DNA of 36,954 nt from an uncultured Clostridium sp. (lineage in GTDB: Bacteria; Bacillota; Clostridia; TANB77; CAG-508). A model generated the notes under the pieces. It was not told where the DNA came from and did no database searches. It saw only the letters and a list, made by a program, of their open reading frames with translations. Position numbers and translations under genes: made by a program. The stretch covers positions 1 through 36,954 of the forward strand of contig CAOJRU010000018.1 in the NCBI GenBank assembly GCA_948442365.1, given 5' to 3'. Of the stretch, positions 26,460 to 35,344 are shown piece after piece; positions within the stretch are counted from its first letter, which is position 1; every line of letters starts with the position of its first letter.

Positions 26460-28910
26460 ATGACATATAAATTTACAAACAGAGCCAAAAAGGCAATCGA
26501 ATTGGCAAACCAAGTAGCCATTGAATTAGGACATAACTATATAGGAACCGAACATATACTATATGGTTTAGTCAAAGAAGGAAGTGGAGTAGCCTCCAAA
26601 GTATTGGGAAATCAAGAAGTTACGCCAGATGAAGTGATTGATAAAATGATAGAATTAATTGGACAAGAAGAGCCAATTAGTGAAACGTTGGGATTTACGC
26701 CAAGAACCAAGAGAGTATTTGAAAATGCCTTTATTGAGGCAAGAAAATTAGGTTATAATTATATAGGAACGGAACATTTATTAATTGGAATTTTAAGAGA
26801 AGGAGATTGTATTGCAGCTAGAATTTTACTAGAACTCAATGTAAATATTCCAAGATTGTACAATGAAATTGTAAAAGTAATCAATGAGGGAGAAGATGTA
26901 CAAGGAGAAGAAAAGAAGGGAAATACAGAAAGAAAAAAAGGAAGTTATAATCAGACAGCAACATTAAATCAGTTTGGAGAAGACTTGACGAAAAAAGCAA
27001 CCGAAGGAAAGCTAGACCCAATCATTGGAAGAAAAGAAGAAATTGAAAGAGTGATTCAAATCTTATCCAGAAGAACCAAAAACAATCCTTGTTTAATTGG
27101 AGAACCAGGTGTTGGTAAAACAGCAGTAGTAGAAGGATTGGCACAAAAAATAGTAGCAGGCGATGTTCCAGAAATTTTGAAAGACAAAAGAGTGGTATCA
27201 ATGGATATTTCTGGCATGGTAGCAGGGGCAAAATATAGAGGTGATTTTGAGGAAAGAATCAAAAAAGCATTGGGAGAGGTAAAAAAAGCAGGGGACATCA
27301 TTTTATTTATTGATGAAATGCATACCATCGTTGGAGCAGGAGCGGCAGAAGGAGCCATCGATGCAGCAAATATTTTAAAGCCATTATTAGCAAGAGGAGA
27401 AATCCAGTTAGTAGGAGCCACTACTTTAAATGAATACCGAAAATATATTGAAAAAGATTCTGCATTAGAAAGAAGGTTCAGTCCCGTTAATGTCAATGAA
27501 CCAAGCGAAAAAGATACGATAAAGATATTAAAAGGAATTAGAGATAAATATGAAGCACATCATGGTGTAAAAATTACAGATGAAGCTATTGAATCAGCTG
27601 TAACCATGTCAGTTCGTTATATTAATGATCGATTCTTACCAGATAAGGCCATTGATTTAATTGATGAAGCAGCATCGAGAGCTAAGTTAAAGACTTATAC
27701 AGAGCCAGACAATCTAAAAGAATTAGAAGAGCAAATAGAAGAAGCAAAAAAAGATAAAGAAGAAGCAGTTAGAACGCAAAAATTTGAAAAAGCAGCAGCT
27801 TTAAGAGACAAAGAAAAAGAATTAAAAGAGCAATATCAGAATGAACAAAAGAAGTGGAAAAATAAAAATAATAAACAAGTAACTAATATAGCAGAAGAAA
27901 ATATAGCAGAGGTTATTAGTAATTGGACAGGAATACCAGCTAGTAAAATAACAGAAGATGAAAATATTAGATTGAAAAACCTGGAAAAAAATCTTCACGA
28001 AAGAGTGATTGGGCAAAGAGAAGCAGTAGAAGCAGTTAGTAAAGCAATTCGTAGGGGAAGAGTAGGCTTAAAAGATCCCAAAAGACCAATTGGTTCCTTC
28101 CTTTTTCTAGGACCTACAGGAGTAGGAAAAACAGAATTATCAAAAGCATTGGCAGAAAGCCTATTTGGTGACGAAAATGCTATGGTAAGAGTGGATATGT
28201 CAGAATTTATGGAACCACATTCCATCTCAAAATTGATTGGTTCACCGCCAGGATATGTTGGTTTTGATGAAGGAGGACAATTAACAGAAAAAATTAGAAG
28301 AAAGCCATATTCAGTCATTCTATTTGATGAGATTGAAAAAGCACATCCTGATGTTATGAATATGTTATTACAAATATTAGAAGATGGTCGTTTGACAGAT
28401 AGTCAAGGAAGAACTGTAAATTTCAAAAATACCGTTATTATTATGACTTCTAATATTGGTGCTAGATTGATTACAGATAAAAAATCACTAGGATTTAGTC
28501 AAGCAGTATCAGAAGATGAAAATAGTAAAAAGGAATATGACGAGACCAAAAAAGAAGTAATGGAAACATTAAAAAGAGAATTAAGACCAGAATTTATTAA
28601 TCGTATTGACGAAATTATTGTGTTCCATAAATTAACGGATGAGGAGATTGGTCAAATTATTGATATTATGCTAAAAGAAGTAACCAATCGATTAGCTGTA
28701 CAAAAAATTAAAATTGAGTTAGAACCAGAGGTAAAAGAATTAATCGCTAGCAAAGGAATTGATAAGAATTTTGGAGCAAGACCACTGAGAAGAACCATCC
28801 AAAGTGTATTAGAAGATAAGTTGGCAGAGGAGATTTTAGATGGTAATTTGAAGAAAAATAAGTTGGCAAAAGTAGGAGTGCAGGAAGAAAAAATTGTAGT
28901 AAAAAAATAG
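26460..28910 (+). CDS. clpC: ATP-dependent Clp protease ATP-binding subunit ClpC
   Basis: AAA+ unfoldase that feeds arginine-phosphorylated and other clients to ClpP. 816 residues: two Clp_N repeats (about 1-145), first AAA module with Walker A GEPGVGKT (214-221), the middle M-domain with a UVR-like coiled coil (ELEEQIEEAKKDKEEA...), second AAA module with GPTGVGKT (551-558), and the C-terminal D2-small domain including NFGARPLRRTIQ. Typical length and order. Last gene of the CtsR operon. clpP is not in this window. Confidence 0.97.
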   Translation: MTYKFTNRAKKAIELANQVAIELGHNYIGTEHILYGLVKEGSGVASKVLGNQEVTPDEVIDKMIELIGQEEPISETLGFTPRTKRVFENAFIEARKLGYNYIGTEHLLIGILREGDCIAARILLELNVNIPRLYNEIVKVINEGEDVQGEEKKGNTERKKGSYNQTATLNQFGEDLTKKATEGKLDPIIGRKEEIERVIQILSRRTKNNPCLIGEPGVGKTAVVEGLAQKIVAGDVPEILKDKRVVSMDISGMVAGAKYRGDFEERIKKALGEVKKAGDIILFIDEMHTIVGAGAAEGAIDAANILKPLLARGEIQLVGATTLNEYRKYIEKDSALERRFSPVNVNEPSEKDTIKILKGIRDKYEAHHGVKITDEAIESAVTMSVRYINDRFLPDKAIDLIDEAASRAKLKTYTEPDNLKELEEQIEEAKKDKEEAVRTQKFEKAAALRDKEKELKEQYQNEQKKWKNKNNKQVTNIAEENIAEVISNWTGIPASKITEDENIRLKNLEKNLHERVIGQREAVEAVSKAIRRGRVGLKDPKRPIGSFLFLGPTGVGKTELSKALAESLFGDENAMVRVDMSEFMEPHSISKLIGSPPGYVGFDEGGQLTEKIRRKPYSVILFDEIEKAHPDVMNMLLQILEDGRLTDSQGRTVNFKNTVIIMTSNIGARLITDKKSLGFSQAVSEDENSKKEYDETKKEVMETLKRELRPEFINRIDEIIVFHKLTDEEIGQIIDIMLKEVTNRLAVQKIKIELEPEVKELIASKGIDKNFGARPLRRTIQSVLEDKLAEEILDGNLKKNKLAKVGVQEEKIVVKK

Positions 28911-28936
28911 GTTAAAATCTGTATAATAACAAAATA

Positions 28937-28964
28937 GGGAAGAGCCTAAGGCATCTTCCCAATT
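28937..28964. terminator. Bidirectional hairpin between clpC and the reverse-strand cupin-like gene
   Basis: GGGAAGA (28937-28943) pairs with TCTTCCC (28954-28960), with an inner GCC/GGC stem closed by TAA and a single bulged A. AATTTT follows on the forward strand and a T-rich stretch on the reverse strand. The last codon and stop of the reverse gene lie within it. Confidence 0.7.
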
Positions 28965-29230
28965 TTGATGGAGATAATGAACCATGCTCCATCTTTTTCA
29001 GGCCATGAAAGCTCGTGTTCTACACCAGGTCGGTAAATGCTGAATCTCTTAGGGCCTCCCAAAACAATTTCCAACTCGTTTGAATGGGAATGCGGTTTGA
29101 CTCTAGCATTTTTGGAAAAACATTGTCTAAAAATCCGAACATAACGTGTGCTAATTTGCATATGTTGCATACCACAGCCTTCCAAAAACATATCAGAAGA
29201 AATTTTCTTCCAAAATTTTGTCTTACCCAT
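28946..29230 (-). CDS. Small cupin-like protein of atypical GC content
   Basis: 94 residues with a good ribosome site (AAAGGAG) on the reverse strand. The central KPHSHSNELEIVLGG (near 45-59) matches the cupin pattern HxH-x4-E-x3-GG, and YRPGVEHELSW (near 66-76) resembles the second cupin motif with its histidine. One small beta barrel with a metal site is likely; there is no other domain. The gene body is about 43-48% GC (60-bp blocks) where its neighbours are near 30%, and its codons differ from theirs, so recent acquisition is likely. I do not recognise a named family or substrate. Confidence 0.65.
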   Translation of the reverse strand: MGKTKFWKKISSDMFLEGCGMQHMQISTRYVRIFRQCFSKNARVKPHSHSNELEIVLGGPKRFSIYRPGVEHELSWPEKDGAWFIISIKIGKMP

Positions 29231-29297
29231 AGATGCTCCTTTCTACTAGGAAGAACCTAGCAAATGCATAATTACGTAGGTTTCAATAACTGATATA

Positions 29298-29326
29298 ATT
29301 ATACTATAAATTAACATAAATTGCAA
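29298..29326 (-). promoter_or_regulatory. Promoter of the cupin-like gene
   Basis: On the reverse strand TTGCAA (29321-29326), 17-bp spacer, TATAAT (29298-29303). It lies 68 bp upstream of the start codon; the leader contains short CTAGG/CCTAG and AACCTA/TAGGTT inverted repeats. Confidence 0.5.
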
Positions 29327-29393
29327 GTAAAGGTTAAATAAAAAATATTAAACCTCTAATTTGGAAAAAACAAAACTTGCATAAAAAAGAAGC

Positions 29394-29422
29394 TTTCCAA
29401 AAGTATAGAAACGTGATATAAT
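29394..29422 (+). promoter_or_regulatory. Promoter of dxs
   Basis: TTTCCA (29394-29399), 17-bp spacer, TATAAT (29417-29422) with TG at 29414-29415, an extended -10. Confidence 0.65.
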
Positions 29423-29452
29423 AAAGCTACAAAAAAGTAAAAGGTGATAAAA

Positions 29453-31318
29453 ATGCTAGAAAAAATAAACATGCCAGAAGACGTAAAAAGTCTTACTACA
29501 GAAGAAAAAAAGCAATTAGCAGAAGAAATGAGAAAATATATATTAGAAATTGTATCAGAAAATGGGGGACACTTAGCATCTAATCTAGGAGTAGTAGAAC
29601 TAACAATTGCCTTACATAGCGTGTTTGACGTACCAAAAGATAAAATTGTATGGGATGTAGGGCATCAGACCTATGTCCATAAAATCATAACAGGAAGAAG
29701 AGAACAATTAAAAACGTTACGAAAACGAAATGGAATAGCAGGTTTTCCAAAAAGCAAAGAATCAGAAGCAGACTGTTTTAATACGGGACACAGTAGTACG
29801 TCTATTTCAGCTGCACTTGGTATGGCAAGAGCAAGAGACTTAAAAGGAGAGCATAATTCTGTATTAGCGGTAATAGGAGATGGTGCTTTAACAGGAGGAA
29901 TGGCATTAGAAGCGTTAAATGATGCAGGTTGGAGTCAAACCAAAATGACAGTAATATTAAATGACAATGAAATGAGCATTTCCAAAAATATAGGTGGCAT
30001 CAGTATGTTATTAAGTAAGTTACGAACTAAGAGAACATACAGTAAATCAAGTGATGCTGTAAAAAAAGTCATTTTAAAAACGCCAGCAATAGGAAAACCA
30101 ATTGTAAAAATTATAAGAAGAATCAAAAGAAGTATTAAGCAATTAATTATTCCTAAAATGTTTTTTGAAGATATTGGATTTCGTTATTTAGGACCAGTAG
30201 ATGGACATGATATAGAAGAATTAGAAAGAATGTTAAAAATTAGTAAGCAATTAGAAGGGCCAGTATTAATTCATGTTCTAACGAAAAAAGGAAAAGGATA
30301 TGAAATAGCTCAAAAGAATCCAGACAAATTTCATGCAACAGGACCTTTTAATATTGAAACGGGAGAAAGTAAAAAGCAAAAGAAAAAAGATTACTCAAAA
30401 GTTTTTGGGGAAAAATTAATAGACTTAGCCAAAAAGAATGAGAAAATTGTGGCAATTACCGCCTCTATGAAAGATGGAACTGGTCTAACACAATTTGCCA
30501 AAGAATTCCCAGAAAGATTTTTTGATATAGGGATTGCCGAGCAACATGCTGTTGGTGTAGCAGCAGGGATGGCAAAAGAAGGAACCATACCTATAGTACC
30601 TATTTATGCATCGTTTTACCAAAGAGCTTATGATCAAGTCATTCATGATGTAGCCATACAAAACTTGCCAGTTATTATGTGCGTAGACAGAGCAGGTGTA
30701 GTAGGAGCAGATGGAGAAACTCATCAAGGAACTTTAGATATGGCATTTTTTCGATTAGTTCCGAATCTAACCATTATGGCACCTAAAAATTTTAAAGAAT
30801 TAGAAGAAATGCTAGAATTTGCAGTTCATTTAAACAAACCAGTAGTCATTCGCTATCCAAGAGGTGGAGAAGATGAATATAAAATAGAAAAACAAGGAAA
30901 ACTAGAAGAGGGAAAAGCAGAGATAATAAAAGAAGGAAAAGACTTAACGATTATTGCTATTGGAAAAACAGTAGCAAGATCCATGAAAATAGCAGAAGAA
31001 ATGGAAAAAGAACAAAAAGATAGAACTATAGAAGTGATTAATAGCAGATTCTTAAAACCAATTGACAAAGAAACCATAAAACAATCCATTCAAAAAACAA
31101 AAAATGTAATAACCATAGAAGATGGAACGATTATAAATGGATTAGCAACAGCTGTTCAAGAAATTATAATAGGAGAAAATTTGCAAGAAATAAATTTAAA
31201 AAGCTATGCGTATCCAGATCAATATATTGAACATGGAGAAGTAGGAGAATTAGAAAAAATCTATAAGGTAGATGCCGAAACCATCAAAAGGGATTTAGGA
31301 ACGTACCTAAAGGTATAA
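29453..31318 (+). CDS. dxs: 1-deoxy-D-xylulose-5-phosphate synthase
   Basis: First enzyme of the non-mevalonate isoprenoid pathway: pyruvate plus glyceraldehyde 3-phosphate to DXP with thiamine diphosphate. 621 residues from the ATG at 29453 (ribosome site AAAGGTG); an in-frame GTG at 29444 lies in the ribosome site and is rejected. Visible are ENGGHLASNLGVVELT, WDVGHQTYVHK, the TPP/metal motif GDGALTGGMALEALN, GPVDGHD, the transketolase Pyr domain with DIGIAEQHAVG and VDRAGVVGADGETHQG, and the C-terminal domain. Own promoter. It may supply isoprenoid precursors that the upstream Nudix genes could act on, but that link is speculative. Confidence 0.96.
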   Translation: MLEKINMPEDVKSLTTEEKKQLAEEMRKYILEIVSENGGHLASNLGVVELTIALHSVFDVPKDKIVWDVGHQTYVHKIITGRREQLKTLRKRNGIAGFPKSKESEADCFNTGHSSTSISAALGMARARDLKGEHNSVLAVIGDGALTGGMALEALNDAGWSQTKMTVILNDNEMSISKNIGGISMLLSKLRTKRTYSKSSDAVKKVILKTPAIGKPIVKIIRRIKRSIKQLIIPKMFFEDIGFRYLGPVDGHDIEELERMLKISKQLEGPVLIHVLTKKGKGYEIAQKNPDKFHATGPFNIETGESKKQKKKDYSKVFGEKLIDLAKKNEKIVAITASMKDGTGLTQFAKEFPERFFDIGIAEQHAVGVAAGMAKEGTIPIVPIYASFYQRAYDQVIHDVAIQNLPVIMCVDRAGVVGADGETHQGTLDMAFFRLVPNLTIMAPKNFKELEEMLEFAVHLNKPVVIRYPRGGEDEYKIEKQGKLEEGKAEIIKEGKDLTIIAIGKTVARSMKIAEEMEKEQKDRTIEVINSRFLKPIDKETIKQSIQKTKNVITIEDGTIINGLATAVQEIIIGENLQEINLKSYAYPDQYIEHGEVGELEKIYKVDAETIKRDLGTYLKV

Positions 31319-31384
31319 CTTATTTGTATGCATTTAAAATACTACAGCTAAGAAATCCATAAATCCCTGTTAGAAAGGAAAAAA

Positions 31385-32188
31385 ATGGACAAACAACAAT
31401 TATTAAAAGAATATAAAAAACCAGAGGATAAAATATGTTTATCACAAATTTTGGATAAAATAGAATTCTCAAAAACAAAAGAAAAAATAGAATATACAGA
31501 TTTTTTAGATATGTATCAAGTATCTTTAGTAGAAAATTTTTTAAGAAAAATGAAATTTGAAAATTACCAATTGTATGGTGGGTATGAAGAGGCAGAAAGA
31601 AGGATTCTAATTGTCTATCCAGAAAAATATGATGAAAAGATGCTAGAAAAAAATTATAGTAAAATAGTAAAAATAGTAAGGGTTCTGTTACCAGAAGAAG
31701 AAAAAGGAAAATACTCTCATCGAAATTATCTAGGAGGAATTGTTAAGCTGGGATTAAAAAGAGAAAAAGTAGGCGATATTATCGTTTGTGAAGAAGGGGC
31801 AGATATTATTACAGTAGAAAACTTTTCGGATATTCTAAAACAACAATTGCCATCTTTAACAAGATTTGAAAATAGTAAGATAAGCATACAAGAAATACAA
31901 AATTTACAAAAAAGAGAAGTAAGGATGGAAGTGATGAAAATTATTGTTCCTTCTTTAAGATTGGATAATTTTGTTTCAGATTTAGCAAGAACGTCTAGAA
32001 GCAAAGCGGTTCAGATTATTGACCAAGAAAGAGTTTTTGTGAATGGGCAAAATGAGACAAAAGCTTCTAAACAGTTGAAATTGAATGATATTATAACCAT
32101 TCGAGGAAAAGGAAGATTTGTGATAAAAGAATTTGCTGGTACTACTCGTAGTGGCAGAACTGTTGTAGTAATAGAAAAATATATATGA
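31385..32188 (+). CDS. ylmH: YlmH-like S4-domain RNA-binding protein
   Basis: 267 residues with the YlmH layout: N-terminal helical region, central YlmH domain (YGGYEEAERRILIVYPE and SHRNYLGGIVKLGLKREKVGDIIV), and a C-terminal S4 domain from about 185 (LRLDNFVSDLARTSRSKAVQII...RVFVNG). In Bacillus YlmH (RqcP2) binds 50S subunits and helps the RqcH-dependent rescue of stalled ribosomes; it was earlier named for its place beside division genes. Here it follows dxs by 66 bp. The S4 domain lies where another Clostridia, by my recollection, often have tlyA next to dxs. Confidence 0.9.
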   Translation: MDKQQLLKEYKKPEDKICLSQILDKIEFSKTKEKIEYTDFLDMYQVSLVENFLRKMKFENYQLYGGYEEAERRILIVYPEKYDEKMLEKNYSKIVKIVRVLLPEEEKGKYSHRNYLGGIVKLGLKREKVGDIIVCEEGADIITVENFSDILKQQLPSLTRFENSKISIQEIQNLQKREVRMEVMKIIVPSLRLDNFVSDLARTSRSKAVQIIDQERVFVNGQNETKASKQLKLNDIITIRGKGRFVIKEFAGTTRSGRTVVVIEKYI

Positions 32189-32278
32189 GCTTTATAGCAA
32201 CCTTTTCTTTTCTCAATATAATTTTAGACTGAATGGTAATAAGCAAGGATGATGTCGAAAAAAGGCGATGAAATTTTC

Positions 32279-32307
32279 TTGACAAATATTTTTGAGGTAG
32301 ATATAAT
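32279..32307 (+). promoter_or_regulatory. Consensus promoter of the coiled-coil gene
   Basis: TTGACA (32279-32284), 17-bp spacer, TATAAT (32302-32307), a perfect housekeeping promoter 50 bp before the start codon. Confidence 0.8.
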
Positions 32308-32356
32308 ATTAACATTAGCTGTAAAAATAAAAAGTTAAGAAAGGAGGAAAAGAAAA

Positions 32357-32719
32357 ATGTCAGAAAAAATATTTGGAAAATTGTTAGAAATATTAGAAAA
32401 ACAAGATGATATACTAAAAGAGCAACAAGAAATGAAAAAAGAACAGCAAGAAATGAAAAAAGAACAACAAAAAATGAGAAAAGATTTTCAAGTGATGACA
32501 AAAAGACAAGATAAAATGGAAGAAGAACTAATCAAGATAGGGAATGTAGTAACAAGAATAGAATATGAACATGGCAGAAAAATAGACTTAATCTTAGAAG
32601 TATTAGCAGGACATGAAGAAAAATTTGTGCAATATGACGAAAGATATCAAAAGAATGACAAAATATTAGAAATGTATGGACACAGAATATATGCATTAGA
32701 GCAGAAATGTGAACAATAA
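32357..32719 (+). CDS. Coiled-coil protein of unknown function
   Basis: 120 residues, nearly all predicted helix. The N-terminal ~60 residues are a coiled coil containing three seven-residue repeats EQQ(E/K)M(K/R)K; the middle has RIEYEHGRKIDLILEVLAGHEEKF and the end DERYQKNDKILEMYGHRIYALEQ. Similar small helical proteins with an 'RIE...H..KI.LI.E' core are common and uncharacterised in Clostridia. It has a perfect promoter and an AAAGGAGG ribosome site, so it is probably well expressed. No signal peptide. Confidence 0.72.
   Translation: MSEKIFGKLLEILEKQDDILKEQQEMKKEQQEMKKEQQKMRKDFQVMTKRQDKMEEELIKIGNVVTRIEYEHGRKIDLILEVLAGHEEKFVQYDERYQKNDKILEMYGHRIYALEQKCEQ
32420..32482 (+). repeat. Three 21-bp tandem repeats in the coiled-coil gene
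   Basis: Units 32420-32440, 32441-32461 and 32462-32482 each encode one heptad, EQQ(E/K)M(K/R)K. The first two units differ at two bases, and the third has a few more changes. Confidence 0.9.
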
Positions 32720-32753
32720 AAGCCTATTTAGGAAAAACAAACAAATAGGCTTT
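32719..32753. terminator. Bidirectional terminator hairpin between the coiled-coil gene and mutS2
   Basis: AAAGCCTATTT (32719-32729) pairs with AAATAGGCTTT (32743-32753), eleven pairs, starting at the stop codon of the coiled-coil gene. It follows the intact mutS2 end (32759) on the reverse strand by 5 bp, where four T residues trail it. Confidence 0.75.
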
Positions 32754-32822
32754 AAAAATTATTTTAATTCAACAATGGTGACTCCAGTTTCACCTTCTCC
32801 ATAGGTACCTAAGCGAAAAGAT

Positions 32823-35120
32823 TTAACGTGAGGATGCCTTTTCAAAAATGGATGAATACCGATTTCTTAATTTTCCAGTACCTTTACCATGTACAATTCT
32901 AACAGTTTGAAGTTTACTAAGTGAGGCATCATCTAAAAATTTATCAATTACAAAAATTGCTTCTTCTACATTCAATCCGATTACCTTAATTTCTGATTTT
33001 ACCATTTTAGTTTTTGCAATATGAGGTACATTATTTACAGCTAAGGAACCATTATTTTTTGATGTATTAGTAGGTAGTTTTAAGTATTTTATAGGAACAT
33101 TCATTTTTAAGCTACCAATCTGAACTTGAACTTCATTTGACTTAGAAACATAAGAAAGCACTATGCCATTTTGTCCCAAATTGGATACAAAAACTTCCAT
33201 ATTCGGTTTAATATTTTTTGTATCTATAGTATTATTAAAATCATTTGATTTATTTGTATTAGACGAATCTAGTAAATGAATATCTTTAATTTTATCGTTT
33301 AAATGATTTCTAGCATTTTCTAAATCTTGACGACTAGCCAAAGAATTCATTTGCTTTATAATCTCAGTAGCCTCTTCTTTAGCTTCTAGTAAAATATTTC
33401 TTGCTTTTATCTTAGCATTGTTAATCAATTCTTGTTCTTGACGTTTGACATCGGTATTTTCTTTTTCCAATGATTTTCTTAAAAGAGTAATTTGTTCTAA
33501 TTCTTTAGAAACTTCAGATTTTTCTTTTTCTATTGAAATTTTGTCATCATAAATATTTTTTAATAAATTTTCAATATCAATTTGATTAGAAGTCATGAAA
33601 GATTGGGCTTTTGTTATAATCGTATTAGGTAATCCCAATTTCTTACTAATCTCAAAAGCATTACTTTTTCCAGGAATACCAATTAACAATTTATAAGTAG
33701 GACTTAGGGTAGAAATATCAAATTCCACAGAGGCATTTTCAAAACCATTTGTCACTAAAGCGTATTGTTTTAGTTCTTGATAGTGAGTAGTAGCAATTGT
33801 TAAGCTTCCAATGGATTGAAAGTAGTCTAAAATGCTAATAGCAAGATTAGCTCCTTCTAGTGGATCTGTACCAGAACCCAATTCATCTACTAAAATCAGA
33901 GAATTTTCTGTAGCCTGTTTTGTGATTTCTACAATGTTAAGCATATGGGAAGAAAAGGTACTTAAAGAATCAAGAATACTTTGGTCGTCTCCAATATCTG
34001 CAAAAATAGAATCGAAAACATAGATACTAGAGTTTTCATCACAAGGAATATTAAGTCCACTACATGCCATACAAGTTAAAAGTCCAACCGTTTTTAAAGT
34101 AACTGTCTTTCCTCCTGTATTAGGACCTGTAATTAATAGAACAGAAAAATCATCTCCTAAATCTAATGACATAGGAATTACTTTATTTTTATCAATAAAA
34201 GGATGTCTGGCATTTTTTAGATGAATTTCTTTTTGGCGATTAATTAGTGGTGTAGTAGCTTGAAGAGATTTAGAAAACTTTGCTTTAGCAAAGATAAAGT
34301 CCAATTTGCTAATGATAGTAACATCTAATTGTAATTCTTCTACATAAGGAGAGAATAGAGAGGATAGCTCTTGTAGGATCTTTTCAATTTCTAATTCTTC
34401 TTCTTTTTCTAAATGATTTAATTCATTATTCATTTCGAAAATAGAAATAGGTTCAACAAAAACAGTAGAGCCTGCATTGGATATATCATGGACAAACCCT
34501 TTTATTTGCGAACGATATTCTTCTTTTACAGGAATAACAAATCGTTCATTTCGAAGTGTAATAATATTTTCTTGGATATATTTTGAATAAGTAGAAGAAT
34601 GAATCATATCATTTAATTTAGAGCGAATATCTTGCTCTAGTTTTCTTTTTTCTTTTCGAATCCTATGTAAAGTTTTAGAAGCTTTATCATCTATTGTATT
34701 TTCATCGAATAAGCATGAAAATATTTTGTCTAAGATACTCTTATTAGTATACAATCTAGAAAATAAGTTAGATAAAATAGGATATTGGGATAAATCTAAA
34801 AAGTCCTTGTCAAAATAATCTTTTAAATCTTGTGACAATTTAAAAATATGAGCAAGATTTAATAAAGATTTTGCTGATAAAGGATTGTTACTTTCTAATT
34901 TTTTTAGTTCTATTGTGATATTAGAAATAGCATAAAAAGAAGGACAACCATTGCGATAAGACAAATTAACAGCTTCGCTTGTTTCCTGTAAAAGATTTTC
35001 AACTATAGAAATTTGATTACTAGGTTTTAAGTTGAAAGCAAGTTCTTTTCCTTGTGTTGTGGCACAAAAGTTAGCTAACTTCTCTAATATTTTATGGAAT
35101 TCTAATTTTTCTAAATACAT
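32823..35120 (-). CDS. mutS2: Endonuclease/ribosome-rescue ATPase MutS2, frameshifted near its C-terminus
   Basis: Start: the reverse-strand ATG at 35120 ([15 protein letters not shown]) with ribosome site AAGGAG; an upstream in-frame start at 35183 adds 21 implausible residues. The 765-residue reading has the MutS core and ATPase ([46 protein letters not shown]), a long coiled coil, a KOW-like segment and the start of the Smr domain, with the nuclease motif HGKGTGKL kept. It then ends early as [14 protein letters not shown]. Skipping one base near 32861 restores [12 protein letters not shown]...[17 protein letters not shown] to a stop at 32759-32761. In Bacillus MutS2 splits collided ribosomes; elsewhere it is linked to suppression of recombination. 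Confidence 0.93.
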   Translation of the reverse strand: MYLEKLEFHKILEKLANFCATTQGKELAFNLKPSNQISIVENLLQETSEAVNLSYRNGCPSFYAISNITIELKKLESNNPLSAKSLLNLAHIFKLSQDLKDYFDKDFLDLSQYPILSNLFSRLYTNKSILDKIFSCLFDENTIDDKASKTLHRIRKEKRKLEQDIRSKLNDMIHSSTYSKYIQENIITLRNERFVIPVKEEYRSQIKGFVHDISNAGSTVFVEPISIFEMNNELNHLEKEEELEIEKILQELSSLFSPYVEELQLDVTIISKLDFIFAKAKFSKSLQATTPLINRQKEIHLKNARHPFIDKNKVIPMSLDLGDDFSVLLITGPNTGGKTVTLKTVGLLTCMACSGLNIPCDENSSIYVFDSIFADIGDDQSILDSLSTFSSHMLNIVEITKQATENSLILVDELGSGTDPLEGANLAISILDYFQSIGSLTIATTHYQELKQYALVTNGFENASVEFDISTLSPTYKLLIGIPGKSNAFEISKKLGLPNTIITKAQSFMTSNQIDIENLLKNIYDDKISIEKEKSEVSKELEQITLLRKSLEKENTDVKRQEQELINNAKIKARNILLEAKEEATEIIKQMNSLASRQDLENARNHLNDKIKDIHLLDSSNTNKSNDFNNTIDTKNIKPNMEVFVSNLGQNGIVLSYVSKSNEVQVQIGSLKMNVPIKYLKLPTNTSKNNGSLAVNNVPHIAKTKMVKSEIKVIGLNVEEAIFVIDKFLDDASLSKLQTVRIVHGKGTGKLRNRYSSIFEKASSR

Positions 35121-35234
35121 CGTAAATCTCCTTGTCTTTTTAGAGACGTTTCTGAAATGACAAAAATGTCGGTTTTGGGACACATCTTTTTTTATTATTT
35201 ATAGCTTGAAAATTCGATTTTTATTCGTGATTCG

Positions 35235-35263
35235 ATTATAACATAGATAATTAATACAAGCAA
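35235..35263 (-). promoter_or_regulatory. Promoter of mutS2
   Basis: Reverse strand TTGCTT (35258-35263), 17-bp spacer, TATAAT (35235-35240), giving a leader of about 110 nt. Confidence 0.6.
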
Positions 35264-35289
35264 TAAAATTTTTTTCTTCTTATGTTTTC

Positions 35290-35318
35290 TTGTAAAAAAA
35301 TTAAAAGTATAATATAAT
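35290..35318 (+). promoter_or_regulatory. Promoter of the pilin-FGE gene
   Basis: TTGTAA (35290-35295), 17-bp spacer, TATAAT (35313-35318). A second TATAAT overlaps at 35308-35313. Confidence 0.6.
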
Positions 35319-35344
35319 AAAAAAACAAGAATGGAGGATAGAAA

